From positions 1-33,835 of the forward strand of contig CALPRQ020000039.1 of NCBI GenBank assembly GCA_943326015.2: a stretch of DNA of 33,835 nucleotides, written 5' to 3'. Below, in pieces: positions 9,899 to 18,126 of this stretch. Position numbers and translations under genes: made by a program. The notes under the pieces were generated by a model, which was not told the DNA's origin, did not search any database, and saw only the letters and a list, made by a program, of their open reading frames with translations. The DNA is from Chitinophaga pinensis (GTDB lineage: Bacteria; Pseudomonadota; Gammaproteobacteria; Burkholderiales; Burkholderiaceae_C). Each line of letters begins with the position of its first letter. The stretch's first letter is position 1.

Positions 9899-10633
9899 TT
9901 GAACCATCAGCAAGATCCCATCACCACACCGGTTGTCAAGGACCCCGCGAGCGTGGCCGCCGCCATCAGCGGCCGCTATTCCGCGCGTGCCTTCCTGCCC
10001 CAGCCCGTCCCGCGCGAACTGCTGACCCGGCTGCTGCAGCTGGCCAGCTGCGCGCCTTCGGGTGTCAACACCCAGCCCTGGAAGGTCTATGTGCTGCAGG
10101 GCGCCAGCCGCGACGCGCTGGTCCAGCAGGTCTGTGCCGCTCAGGATGCCGCGCGCGATGACCCGGCGCTGGCGGCCCAGCATGTGGCGGCCTACGATTA
10201 CTATCCCACGCAGTGGTTCGACCCCTACCTGGCGCGTCGACGCGAGAACGGCTGGGGCCTGTACGGCCTGCTCGGCATCACCAAGGGCGACAAGGAGGCG
10301 ATGTACCAGCAGCACCAGCGCAACTACCGGCTGTTCGATGCGCCGGTCGGCATCATGCTCACGATAGACCGCCGGCTGGGCCGTGGCTCGCTGCTCGACG
10401 CCGGCATGTTCCTGCAGAACCTGATGATTGCGGCGCGCGCGCATGGCCTCGACACCTGCCCGCAGGCGGCCTGGCTCGACTATCACGCCATCGTCATGCC
10501 GCACATCGGCGCTGGCGAGGACGAACTGCTGGTCTGCGGCGTCGCGCTGGGCTATGCCGACCGGCAGGCCCGGGTCAACGAGTTCCGCGCCCCGCGCCTG
10601 CCGGTCGAATCCTTCACGACCTGGCTCGATTGA
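9899..10633 (+). CDS. Nitroreductase family FMN oxidoreductase
   Basis: A 244-residue flavoprotein of the nitroreductase fold, expected to use FMN and NAD(P)H as a dimer. It shows the FMN-phosphate motif GRYSARAFLPQPV near residues 25-37, and the ring-binding stretch LASCAPSGVNTQPWKVYVL. It also has the helical segment SLLDAGMFLQNLMIAARAHGLDTCPQ and the C-terminal ELLVCGVALGYAD. The start is a TTG at 9899, preceded by an AGAGGAGA site at about 8 bases. The preceding gene ends at 9804 and FKBP follows at 10714. The electron acceptor (nitroaromatic, quinone or other) cannot be inferred. Confidence 0.88.
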   Translation: MNHQQDPITTPVVKDPASVAAAISGRYSARAFLPQPVPRELLTRLLQLASCAPSGVNTQPWKVYVLQGASRDALVQQVCAAQDAARDDPALAAQHVAAYDYYPTQWFDPYLARRRENGWGLYGLLGITKGDKEAMYQQHQRNYRLFDAPVGIMLTIDRRLGRGSLLDAGMFLQNLMIAARAHGLDTCPQAAWLDYHAIVMPHIGAGEDELLVCGVALGYADRQARVNEFRAPRLPVESFTTWLD

Positions 10634-10713
10634 GCCGTTCGCTGCTTGCCCATCCCCGAAGACAGCCGGCCTTGCCTTAACATTCGCTCTCTTTTTTCAG
10701 CTAGGAACCTCTC

Positions 10714-11061
10714 ATGATCACCACTCCCTCCGGCCTGCAGTATGAAGACACCGTCGTTGGTTCGGGCGCCGTGGCCCAGGCCGGCCAGCGCGTTTCCGTG
10801 CACTACACCGGCTGGCTCTACAACGACGGCCAGCAAGGCGCCAAGTTCGACAGCAGCAAGGACCGTGGCCAGCCCTTCGTCTTCCCGCTCGCCGCCGGCC
10901 ATGTCATCAAGGGCTGGGACGAGGGCGTGCAGGGCATGGCCGTCGGCGGCACCCGTCGCCTCGTGATCCCGGCCAGCCTGGGCTATGGCGCGCGCGGCGC
11001 CGGTGGCGTGATCCCGCCCAACGCCACGCTGCTGTTCGAAGTCGAGCTGCTGGCGGTCTGA
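10714..11061 (+). CDS. FKBP-type peptidyl-prolyl cis-trans isomerase
   Basis: A single-domain 115-residue FKBP with no signal peptide, so cytoplasmic. It catalyses proline cis-trans isomerisation during folding. It contains VSVHYTGWLYNDG, KFDSSKDRGQPFVFPLAAGHVIKGWDEG (written here as a pattern), LVIPASLGYG and IPPNATLLFEVELL. These are the aromatic pocket motifs of the family. A short Gly/Gln insertion (DGQQGAKFDSS) is typical of proteobacterial small FKBPs. A GGAACC sequence precedes the ATG, and a strong terminator follows, so the gene appears to be expressed alone. Confidence 0.96.
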   Translation: MITTPSGLQYEDTVVGSGAVAQAGQRVSVHYTGWLYNDGQQGAKFDSSKDRGQPFVFPLAAGHVIKGWDEGVQGMAVGGTRRLVIPASLGYGARGAGGVIPPNATLLFEVELLAV

Positions 11062-11092
11062 TCCGCTTCCCTCTGGCCCTTGCGGCCAGTCC

Positions 11093-11130
11093 GGGCCAGC
11101 GTCGGTGTCGGCCTTGGCCCTTTCTTTTTT
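11093..11130 (+). terminator. Rho-independent terminator after the FKBP gene
   Basis: GGGCCA (11093-11098) pairs with TGGCCC (11115-11120) and is followed by TTTCTTTTTT (11121-11130). It ends just before the decayed rmuC, which may have lost its own promoter or depends on one within this stretch. Confidence 0.7.
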
Positions 11131-11135
11131 GGTCC

Positions 11136-11613
11136 ATGTCCTTCATGAACGAGATCGCGTTGGCCGCCCTGGCCCTGATCTGGTGGCGGCTGGGCCGGGC
11201 CGGCGAAACGAGCGGACAGGCGCAGCAGCTGTCCGCCTCGGTCGAGCAGCTCGAATTCCAGCTGCAGCAGAGCAACGCGGCCAAGCTCGACGAGATGCGT
11301 GCCACTGTCGACGAGAAGCTGCACCGCACGCTCGAGCCGCGCCTGAGCGAGAGTTTCGCCCATGTGGCGCAGCGGCTGGAGCAGGTGTACAAGGGTTTGG
11401 GCGAGATGCAGGCGCTGTGGCCGCCGGGGTCGGTGACCTCAAGCATCTGCTGACCAATGTCAAGCGCGCGGCATGTTCGGCGATACGCTGGCGCGCGTCA
11501 AGGTCCAGACCCAGACCGTGCGCAACAGCCTGGAGAGCGCCGAGGTGCGCAGCCGCGCCATGGGCCGTGCGCTCAAACAGGTCGAGGCCCTGCCGGCCGC
11601 CGAGGAAAGCTGA
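11136..11613 (+). pseudogene. rmuC: Decayed rmuC (recombination-limiting protein), frameshifted and internally deleted
   Basis: Three pieces match different parts of RmuC, normally about 400-500 residues. Piece one (11136 to about 11416) encodes the N-terminal membrane segment (ALAALALIWWRLGR) and the coiled coil ending EQVYKGLGEMQAL. A doubled TG at 11416-11419 then shifts the frame. Dropping two bases restores LAAGVGDLKHLLTNVK, the next conserved RmuC stretch (piece two, to about 11464). Piece three (11473-11613) jumps to the C-terminus: FGDTLARVKVQTQTVRNSLE through GRALKQVEALP. The conserved central nuclease-like domain, some 200 or more residues, is missing, and the junction is out of frame near 11465-11475. 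In the first frame translation stops at 11453. Function should be lost. Confidence 0.85.
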
Positions 11614-11723
11614 CCGGCTCGGGGCCGATTCGTCCGTGCACCCTAAAATCGGCTCCGCAATGGCTGATGCGCCACTTGCGTTGCGCACATCGACTCTCAC
11701 AAGAACGCCACGATATACCTCAC

Positions 11724-13058
11724 ATGAATTACCTCAAGGTCATACTGCTGTTTGGCCTAGCCTGGCTGGTCAATGCCTTGGCGCCGGGGCTGCTGCAGCA
11801 TATCGGCGCAATGGACGGGACCGAATCGGCCATCGCCGCGACGCTCTGGTGCCTGAGCCTCTTTCTCGGCTTCGGCTGGGCCTGCAGCAAGGCCGCCGAG
11901 GGCACGCTGCTGCCCAACTTCACGCTGCAGCTGCTCGTCGGCATCGTGCTGCACGACGCGCTTGCGCCGCTGTCGGCGCAGCTCACGCTCGCCGTGGTCG
12001 TCTGCACTGCGCTCGCTGCGGTCATCCTCAAGTCCGGTGGTGACGAGATCGAGCGCAAGGAGTTTTTGCGCATTGCCTGGCCGACGCTGATGATCGCGGT
12101 CGTCGGCTACCTCGTGACCTTCTTCGCGACCTGGTGGCTGCTGACGCTGCTCGGGCTGGACGCGCGCACCTCGGCTCTGCTCGCTGCGATCCTCGGTTCG
12201 ACCGACCCGGCAGCACTGATCCCCACGCTCAAGCAGCTTGTCATCAAGCCCGAATACCGCCGCGTTTCGGACATGGCGGTGGCCGAGAGCGCGCTCAACG
12301 ACGCAGTCGGCGCGATCTTCACCTCGGCGGTCGCAGCGATGGTGCTCGGTGGAACCAGCCTGGACGGCGTCGCGGGGCTTGCTGCCGGTCTTGCTAGTGC
12401 TGGCAACCTCGCCCTGCTGGGGCAGCAGTTCCTGTTCGGCACGCTCGCCGGCATCGTCGGCTGGGGCTGCATGTTCGCCTTCGAGCGCTACAAGCGCGCG
12501 ACCTATGAAAGCGGCCGGGACGAGCCGATCTATGATTTTGCCATCGCGCTCGGCGGTCCGCTCGTGACCTTCATGTTCGCGCAACTCGTGCACGGCAATG
12601 GCTTCCTCGCAGCCTTCATAGCCGGCCTGCTCGGCAACTTCAATCGCGGTTCGCGCGCCTTCCACGGCCTGATTCACAGCATGGAGACCAAGATCGAGAG
12701 CGTGGCCAAGCCGACGATCTTCATGATGGTCGGCCCCTTCGTCGCGCTGCCCGATCTCGCATCGACCGCAGGTCTCGGGCTCGCGGTCGCGCTGCTCTTC
12801 ATGGTGGTGGTGCGCCCGCTGGCGGTGCTGGTTTCGCTAGCGCCGACTGGCGTCAGCCTCCGGGAGAAACTGTTCCTTTGCGCGGTGCGCGAGACCGGCG
12901 TGATCCCCGTCGTGCTGGCCGTGATGACCGTGGCTCAATTCCCGGACCTCAAGTTGCTGATGCCGTTGACCGCCTGGGTCGTGATCTGGACGCTGACTCT
13001 GCTGCCCGCCATCACTCCTTGGTGGGCCCGCCGGCTCGGCATCCTCGAGCGCGGCTGA
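11724..13058 (+). CDS. CPA1-type cation:proton antiporter
   Basis: A 444-residue integral membrane protein with about 12 hydrophobic segments that exchanges Na+ or K+ for H+ across the inner membrane. Two family signatures are visible: GSTDPAALIPTL with D161, and ESALNDAVGAIFTSAV with N192-D193. The Asn-Asp pair is typical of electroneutral CPA1 (NhaP-like) transporters, whereas electrogenic CPA2 members have Asp-Asp. The frame is open back to 11457, but that extension runs through the rmuC remnant and shows no relation to antiporters. The ATG at 11724 begins with a hydrophobic helix as expected. The ribosome binding site is weak. Ion specificity cannot be told from the sequence. Confidence 0.88.
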   Translation: MNYLKVILLFGLAWLVNALAPGLLQHIGAMDGTESAIAATLWCLSLFLGFGWACSKAAEGTLLPNFTLQLLVGIVLHDALAPLSAQLTLAVVVCTALAAVILKSGGDEIERKEFLRIAWPTLMIAVVGYLVTFFATWWLLTLLGLDARTSALLAAILGSTDPAALIPTLKQLVIKPEYRRVSDMAVAESALNDAVGAIFTSAVAAMVLGGTSLDGVAGLAAGLASAGNLALLGQQFLFGTLAGIVGWGCMFAFERYKRATYESGRDEPIYDFAIALGGPLVTFMFAQLVHGNGFLAAFIAGLLGNFNRGSRAFHGLIHSMETKIESVAKPTIFMMVGPFVALPDLASTAGLGLAVALLFMVVVRPLAVLVSLAPTGVSLREKLFLCAVRETGVIPVVLAVMTVAQFPDLKLLMPLTAWVVIWTLTLLPAITPWWARRLGILERG

Positions 13059-13107
13059 GCCCCCCAGCAGGTCGGTACCCGATACTGGCCCTATCTGAAG
13101 TCTAGCC

Positions 13108-14313
13108 ATGTCCAAATCCACAGCACCAATCGGCAAGCTACCCGCGGGCATCTGGGTCCTCGGCTTCGTCAGCCTGTTGATGGACATTTCCTCCGAAATG
13201 ATCCACAGCCTGCTGCCCTTGTTCATGGTCGGTACCTTGGGCGCAACGGCCTTGATGGTGGGCGTGATCGAAGGGCTGGCCGAATCCACCGCCCTGATCG
13301 TCAAGGTGTTTTCCGGTGTGCTCAGTGACTATCTGGGTCGGCGCAAAGGCCTGGCCCTGTTCGGCTATGCCTTGGGCGCATTGACCAAGCCGCTGTTTGC
13401 CGTCGCACCGGTCATTGGTGTCGTGCTCACGGCCCGACTGCTCGATCGCGTCGGCAAGGGCATCCGGGGGGCGCCGCGTGACGCGCTGGTGGCCGATATC
13501 GCTCCCGCCGAGCTGCGCGGCGCCGCCTTCGGCCTGCGCCAGTCACTCGACACGGTGGGGGCCTTCCTTGGCCCGCTGCTGGCGGTCGGCCTGATGCTGC
13601 TGTGGGCCAACGATTTCCGGGCAGTGTTCTGGATCGCCGTCATTCCCGGTCTGCTGGCGGTCGCCTTGCTGCTGTTCGGTGTCCGCGAGCCGCAGCGACA
13701 GGTCGGTGAGATGCGCACCAATCCGATCCGCAAGGAAAACCTCAGGCGCCTGAGTGCCTCCTACTGGTGGGTGGTCGGCCTGGGCGCCGTGTTCACGCTG
13801 GCCCGCTTCAGCGAGGCCTTCCTGGTATTGCGTGCGCAGCAGGGCGGCATCCCGGTCGCACTGGTGCCGCTGGTGATGGTCGCCATGAACCTGGTCTATG
13901 CCGCGTCAGCCTACCCATTTGGCAAACTGTCCGACCGGATGAGCCACACCACGCTGCTGGCGCTGGGACTGGTGGTGCTGATTGCCGCTGATCTGGTGCT
14001 GGCCATGAATGGCCATTGGGTGACCGTATTGGCGGGCGTGGCGCTGTGGGGCATCCACATGGGCATGACCCAGGGTCTGCTCGCCACCATGGTGGCCGAC
14101 ACCGCTCCAGCAGACCTGCGCGGCACGGCTTTCGGTTTCTTCAACCTGATGAGTGGGCTGGCGATGCTGGTCGCCAGCGTCGTCGCCGGGTTGCTGTGGG
14201 ATCGCTTGGGCGCGTCCTTCACCTTCCATGCCGGGGCGGGCTTCTGTGTCATCGCGCTGGCTGGCCTGGCATTCAAGGCCATCCCTTTCAAGGTGTTGCC
14301 GTCTTGCCTGTAG
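13108..14313 (+). CDS. Major facilitator superfamily transporter
   Basis: A 401-residue protein with about 12 transmembrane helices. It carries the N-terminal signature GFVSLLMDISSEMIHSLLPLF, an MFS loop 2-3 motif variant (GVLSDYLGRRKGLALFGY), and KGIRGAPRDALVADIAPAELRGAAFG. The second half repeats the theme with GTAFGFFNLMSGLAML. This subfamily is common in proteobacteria and is often annotated only as a general MFS or drug-type exporter. It lies 49 bp after the antiporter on the same strand and may be cotranscribed with it. The substrate is unknown. Confidence 0.88.
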   Translation: MSKSTAPIGKLPAGIWVLGFVSLLMDISSEMIHSLLPLFMVGTLGATALMVGVIEGLAESTALIVKVFSGVLSDYLGRRKGLALFGYALGALTKPLFAVAPVIGVVLTARLLDRVGKGIRGAPRDALVADIAPAELRGAAFGLRQSLDTVGAFLGPLLAVGLMLLWANDFRAVFWIAVIPGLLAVALLLFGVREPQRQVGEMRTNPIRKENLRRLSASYWWVVGLGAVFTLARFSEAFLVLRAQQGGIPVALVPLVMVAMNLVYAASAYPFGKLSDRMSHTTLLALGLVVLIAADLVLAMNGHWVTVLAGVALWGIHMGMTQGLLATMVADTAPADLRGTAFGFFNLMSGLAMLVASVVAGLLWDRLGASFTFHAGAGFCVIALAGLAFKAIPFKVLPSCL

Positions 14314-14406
14314 TCTGGTAGGACAGACCGGCAGCGGGTCAGCTCGATCAGGAAACTGTGGGTTCCAGTCGAAAATTTTTACAGCAATAAACGGTTTGGC
14401 TTGAAT

Positions 14407-14459
14407 CTGAATTGAATTCAGCCGTAAATCCGAAAAAAGTCACATTAAAACAATGACTT
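14407..14459 (+). promoter_or_regulatory. Two inverted repeats upstream of the PEP-CTERM gene (candidate activator sites)
   Basis: CTGAAT-TGA-ATTCAG (14407-14421) and AAGTCA-N11-TGACTT (14437-14459) are both perfect inverted repeats. They lie in an AT-rich stretch 20-70 bases before the candidate sigma-54 element. Either could bind an enhancer-type activator, although they are closer to the promoter than most such sites. Confidence 0.4.
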
Positions 14460-14477
14460 GAAGATTGTTTTTTATAG

Positions 14478-14493
14478 TGGCATGATTCCTGCT
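14478..14493 (+). promoter_or_regulatory. Candidate sigma-54 (RpoN) promoter of the PEP-CTERM gene
   Basis: TGGCATGATTCCTGCT has the obligatory GG and GC pairs separated by exactly 10 bases (GG 14479-14480, GC 14491-14492). It agrees with most of the TGGCACG-N4-TTGCW consensus. It lies 75 bases before the ATG at 14569. PEP-CTERM genes in several betaproteobacteria are known to be RpoN dependent together with the PrsK/PrsR system, which supports the call. Confidence 0.6.
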
Positions 14494-14568
14494 TGATGTG
14501 ATGACTTCCTAAGGGCGGAGCGGCTGGCACCGTTTTCGACTCTATGTCAACCATTCAAGGAGAGAATC

Positions 14569-15429
14569 ATGAAGACTTTCATGAAGTCGCTTGCCACGGC
14601 GGCAGCCGCAGCGGCGCTGGGGATGACAACCAGTGCGCATGCCCTGAAGATGAGCGTGATCCACTACGACGTCAACAACACAGCCAACTTCCAGAACTGG
14701 CTCGTTTCGGACGGTGGAGCGGGTGACGGTGATCATTTAGTCAACGGATCGATCACCCTTGACCTTGCAGCGCTTCATCCTATCCCGTCATGGGAGATCG
14801 GTTGGTCCATCACGAGCTCAGTCAATACCATTTTCGACTCGGCAACAAGCACCCTTTTTACTTCGAATTCGATTAGTGTTCAGAACGGTTCGAACAGTAA
14901 GATGCGTGTCTTCGACATCGTCATGGATGATAACAACACGGGTCCGAGGAACTATGTAGCTAGCACTGCTTCGGGTACATTCACCGGTAAGGTAGGTTCT
15001 CAGACAGGTACGAATCTCTACTATTACAACGATCCGGCTAACGGCCTACCGATGGCTACGGAACTTGCCAATTACGCCGCTTTCACGAGTTTTATCGGTG
15101 CTGGCGCTGGCAACTTGAACCTGACAGGAGCATCGGGCAGTGCGGGTAATATAGTGGCTGAATACACAGGTTATCTTGCACCTGCTTCCCTGTCGAGTTA
15201 TTCATATAACTCTGCGCATGGGCTGGCTGTGCCCGATACAGGGCCTTTTGCCAACACCATGATTTTCGATTTCACGCTTGAGCCAGGTGGCGGGCTGAGT
15301 ACCCGTTCCATGCTGATGCAGACTACCCATGTCCCCGAGCCCATGACCGTGTCGCTGCTGGGCGCAGGCCTGGTCGGTCTGGTCGCTGCCCGCCGCCGCA
15401 AGGCCAAGCAAGAGCAAGCCGAGGCCTGA
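14569..15429 (+). CDS. PEP-CTERM sorting domain-containing exported protein
   Basis: A 286-residue secreted protein with a Sec signal peptide (about 1-26, ending SAHA). Its Ser/Thr/Asn/Gly-rich body has few charged residues. It ends in a classic PEP-CTERM tail from residue 255: VPEP, a hydrophobic helix (MTVSLLGAGLVGLVAA) and an RRRK basic stop. Family knowledge says exosortase/EpsH recognises this tail, and such proteins go to the surface or the exopolysaccharide matrix. No exosortase gene lies in the window. An AAGGAGAGA site precedes the ATG. The body is clearly more AT-rich than its neighbours, with codons such as AAT, TCG, AGT and ACA mixed, which may signal transfer or relaxed selection. 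The body resembles no family I recognise. Confidence 0.9.
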   Translation: MKTFMKSLATAAAAAALGMTTSAHALKMSVIHYDVNNTANFQNWLVSDGGAGDGDHLVNGSITLDLAALHPIPSWEIGWSITSSVNTIFDSATSTLFTSNSISVQNGSNSKMRVFDIVMDDNNTGPRNYVASTASGTFTGKVGSQTGTNLYYYNDPANGLPMATELANYAAFTSFIGAGAGNLNLTGASGSAGNIVAEYTGYLAPASLSSYSYNSAHGLAVPDTGPFANTMIFDFTLEPGGGLSTRSMLMQTTHVPEPMTVSLLGAGLVGLVAARRRKAKQEQAEA

Positions 15430-15448
15430 TCGCGCTTGGCTGGCATCT

Positions 15449-16375
15449 TCAGGGTCCGGTTCCGCTGCACGGACAGGTGTCAGGCAACTGGTAGAACTTC
15501 CGGATGCCTTCCCAAGCCTGCTCGGGCTCGTCGACATACTGGAACAGGTCGAGGTCCTGCGGCGAGATCGCGCCTTCCTCGACCAGTAGCTCGAAATTGA
15601 TCAGGCGTTTCCAGTAGTCGCTGCCGAACAGGAACACCGGTACCGGCTTGGCTTTTCGGCATTGCACCAGTGTCAGGATCTCGAACAGTTCGTCGAGTGT
15701 GCCGAAGCCGCCCGGAAATGCCACCAGCGCCTTGGCGCGCATCAGGAAATGCATCTTGCGCAGCGCGAAGTAGTGGAACTTGAAGCTGAGCTCGGGGCTG
15801 ATGTAGGGGTTGGGTTCCTGCTCGTGCGGCAGCAGGATGTTCAGCCCCACGTTCAGCACGCCGCGATCATGCGCGCCCCGGTTGGCTGCTTCCATGATGC
15901 CGGGGCCGCCGCCGGTCGCGATGTAGAGCCGGTCCTGTTCGGGGCAGCTCAGGCTGTAGTCGGCCACCAGCTGGGCGAAGCGGCGCGATTTCTCATAGTA
16001 ATGCGCATTGCGCAGCAGCGCTTGGGCGTGCCGGATCGCGGCGGCGTCGCCGCTGGCCTGGGCCTTGTGCAGCTGGCGCTCGGCCTCGGCCGGCTCGCGA
16101 AAGCGTGCGCTGCCGAAGACGACGATGGTGCTGTCGATGCCCAGCGCCTGCTGCGCCAGATCGGGCTTGAGCAGCTCAAGCTGGAAGCGGATGCCGCGCG
16201 TCTCCCGCCGCAGCAGGAATTCGTTGTCGGCGAAGGCCAGCCGGTAGGCGTTGGGCTGCAGCCTGGGCCGGTCTTCTGACATCAGGTGGGTTTCGAGCGC
16301 GGCATCTGCCAGGCGCTGCGCCTGCAGGTCGTGGACATGGTTGCCGCTGCGGTCGGGGGTGTGGCTGTCTGGCAT
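15449..16375 (-). CDS. LOG family protein (lysine-decarboxylase-like, TIGR00730 type)
   Basis: A 308-residue protein with the LOG nucleotide-binding signatures GGGPGIMEA (155-163) and PGGFGTLDE (221-229), in a Rossmann-like domain from about residue 80. LOG enzymes release the base from cytokinin-type nucleoside monophosphates, and many bacterial members act as AMP/GMP nucleosidases or have an unknown role. This longer form carries about 80 extra N-terminal residues and a helical insert (REPAEAERQLHKAQASGDA) before the motif. That form is common in proteobacteria. The start at 16375 has no clear ribosome binding site, and an ATG at codon 32 is possible. It converges on the PEP-CTERM gene with only 19 bases between them. 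Confidence 0.88.
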   Translation of the reverse strand: MPDSHTPDRSGNHVHDLQAQRLADAALETHLMSEDRPRLQPNAYRLAFADNEFLLRRETRGIRFQLELLKPDLAQQALGIDSTIVVFGSARFREPAEAERQLHKAQASGDAAAIRHAQALLRNAHYYEKSRRFAQLVADYSLSCPEQDRLYIATGGGPGIMEAANRGAHDRGVLNVGLNILLPHEQEPNPYISPELSFKFHYFALRKMHFLMRAKALVAFPGGFGTLDELFEILTLVQCRKAKPVPVFLFGSDYWKRLINFELLVEEGAISPQDLDLFQYVDEPEQAWEGIRKFYQLPDTCPCSGTGP

Positions 16376-16453
16376 GGAGACTACTGTAGCAACTGCCCGG
16401 CCCCCATCAGGGCGTGAAGCTGAAAAACTTCGGCTCCGGCAAGGGTGGCTGCA

Positions 16454-17728
<1,275 letters not shown>

Positions 17729-17744
17729 TTACTTTCCCCCTTGA

Positions 17745-17779
17745 ACCAAGCTACTGGTGTATGAGTGCCGGAGCTTGGT
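17745..17779 (-). repeat. Inverted repeat in the leader of sqr
   Basis: ACCAAGCT (17745-17752) and AGCTTGGT (17772-17779) form a perfect 8-bp inverted repeat with a 19-base spacer. It lies 17-51 bases before the sqr start. It may be an operator or an mRNA stem-loop that sets sqr expression apart from the upstream genes; no T-run follows it. Confidence 0.4.
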
Positions 17780-17873
17780 ATCGATCGCCCCGGTCACCGC
17801 TGCACCAGAATAGCCAGCCTTGCGAGTCGGTGCAAGCGATCAGGGCTCATCGGTGCGCTCCAGCAGGTCTGGT

Positions 17874-18083
17874 TCAGCAACCCGGCTTGATGCCGAGCTT
17901 GCGCAGCATGGTCTCCATCAGGCACCAGTTGGTGAAGCCGCTTTGCAGCAGGTTGGCGCCGACGAAGGCGGTGAAGGCCAGCCACCACTGGCTGTGAAAG
18001 ACCGGGCTGGCCGGGATGCCGAGCGCCAGCGACAGCAGGATGAAGAGGCCGGCGACGATGCGAACGACTTGCCAGGTGGTCAT
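17874..18083 (-). CDS. DUF2892-type small inner-membrane protein
   Basis: A 69-residue protein with two hydrophobic segments (WQVVRIVAGLFILLSLALG and WWLAFTAFVGANLLQSGF) and a Cys-containing end (NWCLMETMLRKLGIKPGC). This matches the YgaP-type transmembrane domain family often found beside rhodanese and sulfur-oxidation genes. The frame is open to 18143, but the ATG at 18083 has an AAGGAG site 7 bases upstream and begins at the conserved MTTWQVVRI. It lies 43 bp after the RND gene and before sqr, so a role in handling sulfane sulfur at the membrane is plausible. That role is inferred from context. Confidence 0.8.
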   Translation of the reverse strand: MTTWQVVRIVAGLFILLSLALGIPASPVFHSQWWLAFTAFVGANLLQSGFTNWCLMETMLRKLGIKPGC

Positions 18084-18126
18084 GGTGTTACTCCTTGTGG
18101 ATGATGAAATTTGGCTTGCTTGGGGT

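Noticed and set aside
11457-11723. N-terminal extension of the antiporter frame
   Set aside because: It crosses the rmuC remnant in another frame and adds an Arg/Gln/Gly-rich segment before the first transmembrane helix. The ATG at 11724 is preferred.
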